In this document: piece by piece, positions 23,080 through 34,709 of the stretch | Layout: each line of letters starts with the position of its first letter | Numbering within the stretch: the first letter of the stretch is position 1 | Source of the DNA: Fasciolopsis buskii | Taxonomy: Eukaryota; Platyhelminthes; Trematoda; Plagiorchiida; Fasciolidae | Direction: 5' to 3' | DNA length: 64,000 nucleotides | NCBI GenBank assembly: GCA_008360955.1 | Contig: LUCM01003804.1 | Location: 448,267-512,266 of the forward strand | Position numbers and translations under genes: made by a program | Notes under the pieces: model-generated | Told to the model about the DNA's origin: nothing | What the model saw: the letters and a program-made list of their open reading frames with translations, nothing else | Databases searched by the model: none

Positions 23080-24540
23080 GATCATAAAAACATCCTGGCG
23101 TGGACCATGGGGTGATCTCATTTTACACCATCTTTTTGTCTGTAATGAACTCCACGGAAGAGAAATTGTTCGTGACCTGCGTAACTTAACAACAAATCCT
23201 TGGGACACGGAGTTGGAATTTCTATCCACATGTGTTTTTTGTCGATAAACGAACAGAAGAAGTCCGTCGTTTCCGATAGCTACATGTTTCCAAACAGAGA
23301 ATCACCGTCTAGTGAGAACCAACTAAATGACGATGTTTGCCTCTCTTATACGACTCACACACTGGAATCTACCACGGAGTGTGCTCACCTATGTGCTTCC
23401 CTACCGGTTCGGATTTTTTCTACCAACCGTTGAGCTGTGGCATGGCAAACCCAGTTAGGAAGAGAAAGAACAAAGTGTTGTAGATCTTTGGGTAATTCAT
23501 AAAATTTTGATCTGTCCGATCCTGTGAGTTTCGGATCACGAAAAAACTAGAAGAATCGTGTCCGCTGAACGAAAGAGTCTTCAATGCTACCAAATTCGCT
23601 TTCCCTGAACGATCAGTATTTTTCCCAGATTTATCTTTGCTGAAGGCAGATTCATCACCGAATAGTTGAGATAACTTCGTTATATATAATCACAATGTCA
23701 TAACATGACGGATCCACCACCCTTATCGTGCCACTCCGGAAATCTCTCGTTTTCGTCCCAATTATTGTGACTCTTCTGTATGCTGCCTTGTCCATGGCCT
23801 GGGATTTCTGATCTTTTATCAGTGATGTTGGTAGCCTGCCGTCTCCAGTGAGCCCTTGAAGTGCTCTGAATCACTCATCGACCTCGGCACTAGCTTGCAT
23901 GCAGCTGTGATGAGGTTATCAATGGTAGTTGTTGCTTCAACCTGACCCCTCTTCAGTTTGATGAAAGTTGAATTTTGGCCGTCATGGTAACACTTCTGTA
24001 AACAGTTCCGAAGGGAAATTCTAACCGACCATTGACATTTTCCCCTTTTTCGAACCATCCACTCATTTCTAACTGTCCTCCGGGGGATGAATCTCGTTTT
24101 TTGTTTTATTGCATCAGTTTGACTGCAGCGTTGACAACCTGGACTCTCGCCATCGACACCAGCGCGAGTTTGCCGTTGGGTGACTTTGCTTGACGCTGTT
24201 TGTAGTTCTCATGATTTGTTGTCAGAAAACGGATTAACAGAGCCCAAAAGGAACACTGTTGAGGTTCGATTGCTGTGCATAATCAATTTGTTCCAAATAG
24301 TACCGTAGTAGTTTGGATCAGCCTTTGTTTTGATTTGGGTTAGTTTGGTCGCTACGCGTCGCGCAAACGTTCTGTTGAGGGACTCACAACTTCACCCAGG
24401 GTAAAAATTAACTCCATACTGGAAAATCCGTGGACATACCTTTCGGGTTCATTCAGAAACAGCCTGAGAATTTTTACGGTTGTGTTTGATTCAGTTTCCT
24501 CTCCACTTATGAGTGCAGGACATCTTGAATGCAGTTCGTT
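23080..24540. other. Intergenic, nothing supported
   Basis: A minus-strand frame at 23,819-24,058 is open for 79 codons but has no good splice sites or motif. Confidence 0.3.
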
Positions 24541-24649
24541 AATTGCGTTTTATCATCATAAACAGATTAGGCGGCGCCCTGACTTGCAGTCATGTTACCT
24601 TCCAACGTAATGATTCTAGGATTCGCTGCCTCCAACGAATCAAGTACAT

Positions 24650-24728
24650 ACAGAGTATTGTATCGTATTGGTTTTTATTATACTGCATTGTGATGTACTG
24701 TGTTGCATTGTATTGTATTGCATTTCCC
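24650..24728 (+). repeat. Degenerate pentanucleotide repeat (TATTG/CATTG)n
   Basis: Repeated TATTGTATTG and CATTGTGATG units with point differences. Confidence 0.7.
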
Positions 24729-25505
24729 TGTACAGGCATTTGCGCATTTGAATGTCTCAATCCGGTCATCCAGTATCGCATGACTTTTCGCAGTACGGGA
24801 TAGGATTCCCGCTAGTTGTAACAAACTTGGGGACAAATTTTCCCTAAGTGCTCCCTCCGAACATTTTAGTGGAAAAATATTTTGCAATTTTACAATCACT
24901 CTTCGGGGTGGACACATTCCCTGGGCTGCAGGAACGTGTCGCCAAAAGGAACAGTGCATCGATTTTCCATCGGTTATCAATGGCAGAATATATGGTGCGA
25001 GTGTAAATGGACTACACGAGACCAATGTTTTAAGTGCCTGGATGTGTTTGGGCTCCGGAAAGTCAGATTGTGAGCAGTCATGCCATGCATTTTGGTCTCT
25101 CTATGTGTCGTGAAATTCAACGTCTGAAGCATAGGGTTTCAATTATTTGTCATGCTGCATTCCAAACTGACCACACTTGACTGTTTCGATCATGATTTTA
25201 ATAAAGTTGTTGCCATGTACATGCAGGATGTCGTATTTGAGCAAAAGTATCGAAATCTTCTAGTTAAAGAAGGATTTGAAGCTACATTTAATCTGCAATT
25301 TTTTCGACCAAGATGCAGTGGTTTTAGTATCAGGTGTCATTAAAAGCGACAATTTTTTGTTCCAATGCCAAGCAGTCTCTCTGTGTACAAAGTAGCTGGT
25401 CTTGCTTGTGCTTAAATTGGCAATGAACGTTTACAAATCGCCACCCGCTCAGGAAATCGGGGAAAAGGAAGTGCAGTTACACCACAACTGAGTGGTATTA
25501 CATAG

Positions 25506-25730
25506 GCATGTCTTGTAGGGACTCAGTGTGAACCACCAAACTGGCAACTGGTATCAAAAATCGCACGATAATCGTCTGATTTTTTTCCGGCTTAACGTCA
25601 GCGGCCCAAGAAGTAAGATCAACGTCATTGGTTATCCGCCAGTTTAATGACTTCTCTTTAGAGATTCCGAAGCTTGAGATATTGGAAAATGAGGGAGTTT
25701 TTGTCCGGTTATAATACTGGCGCATATCTA
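25506..25730 (-). CDS. Candidate exon, unidentified
   Basis: About 74 open codons with protein-like composition (DLTSWAADVKPEKNQTIIV). The possible donor AT|GTAATA is weak and the acceptor region is poor in pyrimidines. No family is recognised. Confidence 0.2.
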
Positions 25731-26734
25731 GTGTTATTTTAAAGTACCCCTTGCATTCCTCTTCTGTTGGGGTCAGTCAGTCACGTCACCAATCAGTCAA
25801 ATCAACCCCCTTCATTGAACTTAAGGTAAGTGATATTAAGCTGCTGTGACTTCTACACACAATCACTTCTGAAACATGTTAAATACTCGACAAGAACGTA
25901 TCAACAAAACAGCAGTGGTCATGTCAAGAGATCGGGTGCCGCCAGCGATCCTCTTCTCGACTGATGATCTCATTCAAGCATATAGTGTATTCGTCTTGTG
26001 ATCACTGATCAGAGTGTGAACACTGCTGCAATAATTTAGAAACAGATTAATAGAACGTTGCAACTGTATACAGACTCGGACTTGCTCCGGTTCGAGATTA
26101 TGCAACAAAAAGTAGGTGCCGCATTCATGTGCATGCACAACTCGTGCGTACTTTATCAGCCACACAGAAACAGCCATTGTAGCTGAGTTTAGTCCTGATC
26201 ATTCGCGAGTCTTTGCGATTCTGACTGACCAGTTTACGGTTGAAAGTGGCCATAGAGACATAGTGCATTGTACCAGCCGTACCAGACAGAGTAGTGATCA
26301 AAAAAAGGCACCATTATTGTGAGTGTTCAATACCACCTGTGATAGTTCTGTTAGAAATCAATTGTAGACTCTATCTGCTTTTTTAACGTGCATTCTTCCC
26401 ACTAGTTACTGGCTAGATGCTTTCAAAACTCAATAATCCTCACTATAAGTCCGCATTCCTCGATCACTGCTTGTCATAATTTTATGCATATCATTCAAGC
26501 AGCTTTGTCAATTTTTGCCAAACTCCTCTTCGCAGAGCAAATGACGACAAAAATGATTTTATGCAAATCAGTGGCAATAACATAACTAGCCCATACCTGG
26601 TCTGGAACTACGAATAAACCACACTATCGGTTGACTCACGACCACTGACTAGTGTGCACTTACGTGCTGGCGCACTTCTATCCGATTGTCAGGTGACATG
26701 CAAAAAACCGGACGGTCATGTCCAAGTTCGCCGA

Positions 26735-26860
26735 GGAAAACAGCAGTGAGGTTTGAACCCTTCTCGGTTCCTGAGTTCCACCGAGCACTACAGACGAAAT
26801 AACAAGCCCAACTTCGCTCGCGGTACACAGTCCACTCAGCGGTGGAGACACGCCTCGATT
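26735..26860 (-). repeat. Possible tRNA-derived SINE
   Basis: On the minus strand GGGTTCAAACCTC resembles box B, and GCTCGGTGGAACTCAGG lies upstream as a poor box A. Weak evidence. Confidence 0.25.
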
Positions 26861-27128
26861 ATTATTCCACTGCACTCGAGAACGCTGAATGGTTCATTGT
26901 CGTCGAGTGAAACTTCGTTCAAGCAAGCAATGTTTCTTTGAGAACAGATGAGACAATAAATCCTAAATACGTCGCATCTTCCAGAAGAAAATCTTTTGCA
27001 GAAACCAGCGGAAAATGCAGGCAACGTAAAAACATATATCCTCAACACCCCACCCCGGCTATGCATGAGTTCCTTAAATGATAATCTAAACATTGACTTG
27101 TGTCTTGATGCCCATTGCCGTCACTGAA

Positions 27129-27134
27129 TTTATT
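27129..27134 (-). terminator. Poly(A) signal AATAAA of ENO4-like gene
   Basis: TTTATT on the plus strand reads AATAAA on the minus strand, 60 nt downstream of the ENO4-like stop codon at 27,194. Confidence 0.5.
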
Positions 27135-27193
27135 CGACCGTAGGAGACGAATCTTTTGTGCTAATCCATACGTCTTTCCAAAGTCAGTCGAAT

Positions 27194-27330
27194 TCACTTT
27201 GTGCTTGGGATTCTTAAGAAACAACACACTGGGATTGCCCAGTTTCGAAATGCAAAAAAGGAAATAAACGACCTCTGCTCAAGCTTCGTCTCGAAAATCA
27301 ACAATCCATGACGTCTCTCGTTTCCGCCAA
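27194..27330 (-). CDS. ENO4: ENO4-like terminal exon with GG..ER motif
   Basis: Acceptor GACGTGGTTTTTCTCACCACAG, phase 1. GGNERRHGLLIFETKLEQR aligns with the enolase C-terminal G.P.RSER..KYN.LL.IEEEL motif. The frame ends at a stop at 27,194-27,196, and AATAAA follows 60 nt downstream. A weak donor AG|GTCGTT at 27,272 is possible but not needed. Confidence 0.6.
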
Positions 27331-28911
27331 CTGTGGTGAGAAAAACCACGTCAAACAGATAAATAATTTGTTTGTTATTCAAAATCAACTAATTTATATT
27401 GATCCTTCATAATCAATACTCACTTGTCTATTTTTTTTCCCGGATAATTCGGTCCCTTGGCATTCATCGACTTTTTCATGTGGCATTTTTGCTCACGTTA
27501 TCGATTGCCGTATTCAGGACTAAGATATCGGAGTTATGTCGGTCTCCGATTGAGGTAGTAGTTATGACGAGTCAATACCGGCTACACTTACATAACCTAT
27601 TATCAAGAGAAAGAAATTGGCCAAGATTGTTCACCCCTAGGAATGCAAGTCAAAAAACTGAAAATAAATTGCACTCCATTGATTGCCGAGATGGTATCAC
27701 AGTATGGCGAGCAAAATTCTATATATCACTTAGACCTATTCTCGAATTACCTACTAACCTATTTTCCAATGAAGCTAATCCAATGTCCGAACCAGGCCAG
27801 TCATCATGTATCATTCCTATATTCCGTATACAATACACTAGACGTAAACTGGCTTTATTCGCATTCGATATCCTAGTATTTTATGATAGACAAGTTGATC
27901 AAAACAAGCAACATTCATTGATCAGCCGCAAACTGATCACCAGCGTGAACGTGGATTTGTTTATTTTATCCGATGCAGTTTCGCTCATGCGGTCATAGTT
28001 ATGGTGGGGATTCTATTAGACATTGCTGAATCGGGAATTTGCTAGAGAGAAAAGAACCTAAACAGCCAGAAAGCAAGAACAAATAAGTCAGCAAATGGCA
28101 TGGGTTTTGAGGTCGCGCGAGCACAGGAAATGAAAACATCGAGAGAATCAGAAAATATATGCGTGTCTGGCTATTCAGGAGCGAATGCACTCCATTCAGG
28201 CAACAGTACAATGCTAGTTGTCGGAAAACGTGCACATCACGTGACAAGCGCCTGACAGTGGTCATTGAACGCCTAAGTCTATCGAACCCATTTTTCGTGG
28301 TTAGTGAATCTGGTGCGCTTAAGCAAGAAGGGAAGGTTCGGTTTACGAAAGTCATCTGTTAGGGCTTTTAATGATGATATGGCCTTGTAGACCATGAAGT
28401 TTGAAATAAGACAGTCAAAGCCCCTAAATGAGTGATTATTTGACGGTAAGTTTCATAACGCCTACTAGTAGTTTCCTGCGTTGTCTGGAGCTTCATCTTG
28501 AGGGGGGGTGGTTTGAGACAATATATAGTTCTACAGTAACTAGTAGGGCAACGATTGCACAACAAACACATACAAGTGTGCACAAAATAAACCCTTGCTT
28601 ACAATTGTCATGCAATTTAAGAACTCGTCCAGCGTTCGTTTAACGGATAGAACAGCATCAAAGTATGCTGTTGATTGTTTCATTGCGGTGGTGTGAAACA
28701 GATATTTTTCCTACAAGATTATTTACTTGACAATGTTTGTTTTAATAAAACCCAGGAAAGAATTCAGAAGATGAACAACAACGGATAAATTATTGTCCGT
28801 GATTCACAAATCGTGATTCCCATTCACGGAGCAACATAGTCTGATCAAAATATTGTTATAGATGCTCGCACTGCTACCCATGGCTACCCAGCTACATAGA
28901 ATATTGAATAC

Positions 28912-29018
28912 AACTACTGCTACTACTACTACTACTACTAATAATAATAATAATAATTTTCATAATTATCACCATCATCATTATCGTCTTCATCATCATT
29001 ATCATCATCGTCATCACA
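28912..29018 (+). repeat. Compound trinucleotide repeat (ACT)n(AAT)n(ATC)n
   Basis: Three successive trinucleotide blocks; the last is interrupted. Confidence 0.9.
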
Positions 29019-29383
29019 ATCAGTAACCTGGAGTTAGCGGTGTGTTTGCAGTCTAGACAGCAGTACAAAAAAGCAGGGAACAACTTTATGGAACAGTTTT
29101 AAATAGAAACCCGAAGGCTGCTATTAGCCCCGTAACAAAAAGTCCGTCGACTCCATGCTATCATCGAACTCGAAGTTTTGGGATAAGGACGATAATTTTA
29201 CGGCACAGTTGGTTTAACATCAAATCGCCGAGATTTTTACCGCTCTAGCACAATGAGCTAGACATTGTGCCTATCTTCAAACAAATCAACACATCCTCTA
29301 ATAGGCATCTTACTAACAAAAAGCAGTTTGCGACAGAATCCTGGCTCGCCTTGTCCTGTTCTAGCGTGCAATTCACCCCCCTC

Positions 29384-29412
<29 letters not shown>
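29384..29412 (+). repeat. (CA)n microsatellite
   Basis: Perfect CA run of about 14 units. Confidence 0.95.
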
Positions 29413-29414
<2 letters not shown>

Positions 29415-31111
29415 CCCAATCCGAACCGAAAACCTCGTCTGACTGACGAAATCGGCGAGTTACTAGGTTCGCTTTGTGCCCAGTTTCCCATTCGAGTACG
29501 ATGAGGCATTAGATGGTCGAAAATTCTCATTCCCTGCCCACCACTGGAACGCTTTTTGTTTTACCAAATATCATTGAATTTCAATTAGACCAAACGTATA
29601 TTTACACGTTCGATTTGTTATTGTATTATTGGCAGAGGCTATCAATAAGGTGTTGACTTTCTCCTACTTACGGCCACTCTATTCAAGTCAAACTAATTTA
29701 ATTTGTTTTCAAATCGATGCCTTCTCACCATGTAGCAACAAGAACACCTTAAAGTGAAAACAAGAAGCTTTCCGATATATTTGGACTACACTTACACATT
29801 TTCGAATCTCGCTGCTCCCATGACGAATGTGAATGGATGCCGGTTGTAAGAAGAGCAGTTCATGGGTGTAGTCTTGTTGAAGGACAGTTCACATAACAGC
29901 AAAAAATCTGCCACCGATCCTGGATGCACCATAGACCTTCTGGGAGCTTAGGTCAAAGGATTTCCATGCAAGCTTTCATTTGACACATTGCCTATTGGAA
30001 AGTTTTGTTCATCAAATAACAAAGACTCTCTAAATTCACGTGAAAATTTTCGTCTCATGCAGCCCCTTTAAAGCAATGTCTCTATCTATGAATCTGTATG
30101 TCCTAATCTCGATTTTCAGCTATTTGGAATGAATTTTTAAATGTCTTCTTCCAACCCATTGTGCAATCCACATGGTAATCTCACTGATCGTTCAGACCTA
30201 CGAAAATAATAATCAAATCGGAGTCCATTGTTGCGCAAGTCGAATTGGTTTAGGGAAAGAGATAATCGATCCCATACGAGAGAAAATATGTCCGCAGGAC
30301 CATCAAAGCGGTGCGCAACTTATAGCTTATATAGAGCTGTGTTCAACCGGGTTTCATTGTAACTTCTGCACAAAATTATTGTCAATATTCCAGGTCTCAG
30401 TTTTACTTCCGTGGCCGATTGAATCTCTCCAAACTCATTTGCTACCCCGTGAATCTGCATTCGTGATCCGAATACAGCTGTGGTATTTTAACTGTGCCAC
30501 ACGAATGAACCAACATTTAATCGAAGTAGATACGGATGTTTTGCTATATCCAAAATGAGGACTAACTTTGACCACGATTGCCTGAACGATATCCCTAGCC
30601 TCCAACCCGAAGCACGCAATAACGGAATGTTTATGAAAACTTGAAAAGCGCTCTTCAATCTGATCTTCGTTTTGGTAACCCACTGTGACTAAAACAACGA
30701 AAGCTGTGACCCGGTTGATTGCAGACGTGCCAGCCTCAGACTAAACCAGTGAAATCAAATGTTGACGGTGCTCCTTTTCACTGATAAATTATGGTGCACA
30801 AATTGCATACAGATCGTGAAATCAATTTTCCAATGGCCCAAAGAGCACCATTTGGATTCTACTAAAAGCCAAAAATCTGAGATGGTTAATTCAGATTCAG
30901 CTGGATGTACCTGCAGTTCGTCTCTGTACACCTGTGATCACCTTGCTAAGCAAAAGTGACTGGAGTGAACATCTTTGTTCAGGCTAAAAATCGGATGAAC
31001 AAACTGACTTATTTTTTAAAGTTTTCCAATCTCTGTCTTTCGACCAAAGTACAGCACAACCAATTTCATTCATAAACCAGTCCGCAAAATTTCGCTGAAG
31101 TTGACTTCGGA

Positions 31112-31405
31112 ACTTGTGTCCTCTTTCTGAAGGTTGGCTTTGCCTGACCCGCGAAAATCCTCCGATGAATCACCATGTGATTCTTGAATCAACTCATCAT
31201 CTACTCAGGTCCCCAACGGTTCACATGAAATTCTAATGAGAAACTAAGAAAGGAGTGCTCGAATTATAGGAATACTTGGACAGGAGAGTGCTGGGCACGC
31301 ATACACGACGAGCGGGAATAACCACAAAACCGGTCGTGCGCTTCTGGAGTAATTTTGTTCACTTATCCGTATACGAAATATTCTCATTCGAATGAAGAAA
31401 ATGTG
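31112..31405 (+). repeat. Unknown dispersed repeat, copy 1
   Basis: Begins CTTGTGTCCTCTTTCTGA and shares blocks with copies at 58.6 and 63.6 kb: GAATCACCATGTGATTC, GAGAAACTAAGAAAG, AAAACCGGTCGTG, and TTTTGTTCA followed by ATCCGTAT. No coding similarity. Possibly a SINE or the end of a non-autonomous element. Confidence 0.7.
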
Positions 31406-34400
31406 TGATCTGCCGATGGGCGTCAGCTCTCACATGCCCAAGGTTGAGACTCGTCAGTTGAAGAAATATTAGATTTATTCAACATGAACACCAAATTGTT
31501 TTTCTGTTGCAAGGACGTTGCTCAGTGTTGAGCAGGTGAACCTAAAACAGCATTATCCTGCTGCGTTGGGAAACAGTGGGGTGGGGTTGAGAAACAGCCT
31601 GGAAAAGCTACATTGCCACTGGGAGACCTGAGGTAGGAAACTTGTGCATGGAAAGCCAGTCGAAAGAGATGATCTCGACAGCAATATCTCGCATAATCCC
31701 AAAAACTTGACATTACTTTCGTGAGAGCACGGTAAATCAACTTCCACGTGTAAGGCATTTGAAAAAAATATTCGACTGTTTCACACAGTGTTGGGAGCTA
31801 TGGCATAAACTGAGACGTGTCTCGTTTCCTCATTAAAATACAAATTGACGACAGTGAAGTTTCCCGAGTGCATAATAAACTAGCAACACGGTCAAATGGC
31901 ATGCTGTATGATGAATTAATCGGTAGCAAAAATAATGACAAGTTTTCCTCTTCTCCCATAAAACTTGAATAGATGATTGAATAATACACTGAATGACCAA
32001 AGTTGTATACGCGCACCTTTTACACGAAACAAATTTAAGCTTGGCCACACCCAAATACAAATGGGTCTTCCAGTAACGAGGAGGGTATATTTCCCGGCCT
32101 GTCCTTACAAGACGAACAGAACAACGACTACTATTCATGCGATTGGTCCTGAATAATGTGGAATCATGCTGATTGAATAAACATCTGCGAACAAGGAGCA
32201 ACAACTTCCGCAAAATGATTGATTCTCGTCCACAAAGCTTTCTAAGCATAATACCACAAGACCTCGTACGTGACACTGTGACGTGCCAAATGTGGTCTTA
32301 TATTCAGTTAGACCATGAGTCGTACGTTAGCAGAGGCGCAAGAACTAGATTCGTTGGTCAACGGCTCTTCTGTTACCCCTTAGGAACACTGAACTCTTGA
32401 TTTGAATTTATCGAAATGTGTATGGCCTGGACTACCAGTAACTAGATTCCAACACTTTGCGAGCCTAGCGTTTCGCTTTCAAACGGTGAAAGTGAAATCT
32501 TTTGACAAAATGCCATTTGCGAGGCTTCTTGTGGCAACCCTGATAGAAGGCATCGTCAGAACGACCTCTGGATTTGTCTCCCACAGGATTCTCTTCACGT
32601 GATTAACAGTCACCTTAATAGTTGAACAGAAAAGGCTAGAACCATCAACCAAATATAATAAATGTATTGTAAAAGTCCGGGCTCCAAAACGGTACATTAA
32701 GACAATGAAAGCAAAATCAGACAACGGCAGAAAATACCAAATGATTTGCGTGATTCGAGAGCAGAAATTCGTGCAAGTGCGACAAGAGTGGAGGTACACA
32801 GACCACTTGTCCGACAAAACAAACGCAGCTAAAGAGAAATCACAAAATTCATTTTGTACCTAACAGCAGATCCTAAAGCGAACGAAGTCAAAAAATGGTC
32901 GATTTTTTTCGCCATAGAAGTCCCATTCGGATTGGAATTCGGAATTAATTGACGTAACTGGTAAACATTTCATACTGGAAACCACAAGAGACCCACGTTT
33001 CACCCAGGAACTTATTAGTAGCAGAGTGAATCCAAAAGTGGTCATCGCCATATTTGCATCTGAGACTGAAAGTTATGACACTGATAGGAATTCCTCTAGC
33101 CTGGAACTATGCGGTCGATGACAGTGAGAAGAATTCACCAACTAGAAGTCACGTAAGATCTACTTACTGGTCATTTGTATATATTCCAGTTAGACCGGAA
33201 AGCGGTTGGCCGAAAGCTATCAAAATAGAACCGGTGCAATAAAGCGCGGAATCGAACTGTCTGTGCTTATTGGAATAACACCAAACTCGGACTTAGGACA
33301 AAGAACGCAGTCGGTAGAATTCTCATTGTAATTTGCGTGGAATATCATTCTTGGGACACATTAGAATCACTGATAATCTCAGACTTCGCCCCTTCGATCC
33401 CGGTCTCCAGGATTCTAATTGGCTGGTAAGCAGCTGAAAAGCTCCAACAAACTGTCACGTGACTTACACATCGGAACATCAGAAACTGACGAGATAAAAA
33501 TCAATGTAGCGGTTTTGTGGACATAAAGAATGTCGTTCGGATGAATGTGACATTTCACGCGAACTATCAATACTGCTTATCGGCTCAAAGGCTTATGGAA
33601 TTGAGTCAGTGAAACGAAATCGAGGGGAGGAGTAATGCCTTCATAACTGACGCGTTAGTGACCACCTTGCCAACACTGGAGCTTGCAACCGAAGTTTACG
33701 GATGTCAGTCGAGCATTCTAATCCACACCTTGAACACCAGTACTTAACGTGGCAAAGCGTACATCATGATCACTCGTGCTGGTGTTTTACAAAACTTTCC
33801 ATCTTAAGTCTGATAGCTAAAAGGGTCGCAGACATTAGACAATCATTTATCAAGGCGTATCGTGGTTCCGATTGCATCGTAAACATTTGGGTCACGTCGT
33901 TATTTTAAAACAAGCCAAGGTTTACAGGTCAATTCTGTCTGTGGTGTATGTGTGAATGCATTTTCCTGTAGACTAGCAAAATTGAACTGCATGCGAATTT
34001 AGAAATAACTTCACACGTTAACTTAGTGATCTAATAAGAACGAGCAATAGAAAATTTTGCCGTACCTACAGAGAATCCGATTATCGCCAATTTTCGATTC
34101 GTCTGTCAAGACCGATATACTCTAGGGCGCACAGGACGAAAATGTGCATGAAGTCACTCGGATTCGTGTGACAGACGAACTGTGATTAAATTATCAAAAA
34201 GGATCTTAATACCAAAGTCAGATTCGTAAGTGCACAATAATTGGTCTACTGGAACCAAACTTTCATGGTTAAATGATGACCATCGTAAAATTCAGATCTG
34301 GAGCCTCCCGGGGTACCAGTTCTGCTATCGAAGATTATCTGGTTTGGCAACTTATGAATAGACTTGGATCACTTCAGAAATTCCCGTATATTTGGTATAC

Positions 34401-34643
34401 AATAAACAGCAACAGTAACGTAGTGCAAGAAAAATGGCTAAAATCCAAAATCACATGTTGTGAAAAATCGCCGGATTAAACTGCAAGAATGCATCGGTCT
34501 TCAGAAAACCAATCAACGTCATGAATCAGACGGCTGAGCTTGTCAGCACCAACTAGTGCGCAAAATCCCAGTTAGTACCAATTGATCAGTTACAAAATGA
34601 GCAAAATCGTAATCGGTGATTCGATGCCCTTTCAGCTGCACAC

Positions 34644-34702
34644 ATTGACATATTCAGGATCATGGCCAGATCGATAAACGAACATACTAACTTCAGTTAC
34701 AT
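34644..34702 (-). CDS. ENO4: Probable ENO4-like exon with MFVYRSG motif
   Basis: Strong acceptor TTGTCTTTTGTCCGCAG. In the only useful frame SMFVYRSGHDPEY aligns with the enolase MVSHRSGETED loop. The end is either AAT|GTGTGC or TAT|GTCAAT. The start is phase 1, which does not fit the phase-0 end chosen for 37,905, so a micro-exon or another donor is needed. Confidence 0.45.
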
Positions 34703-34709
34703 CTGCGGA

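Larger units (their letters stand above)
27340..34640. other. ENO4-like intron region, one exon unlocated
   Basis: Contains the compound microsatellite, the CA repeat and dispersed repeat copy 1. A 199-codon frame (27,399-27,998, +) has no motif. An ENO4 exon for the DLAVG-like segment should lie here but I could not place it. Confidence 0.4.

Noticed and set aside
24560..24640. tRNA-like sequence
   Set aside because: The box B resemblance is poor and there is no acceptor stem.
27399..27998. 199-codon open frame on the plus strand
   Set aside because: No motif, no clear splice or start context, low-complexity hydrophobic start. Chance frame in an AT-rich intergenic stretch.
28915..29016. 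CRISPR-like periodicity
   Set aside because: Simple trinucleotide microsatellites without spacers; eukaryotic context.
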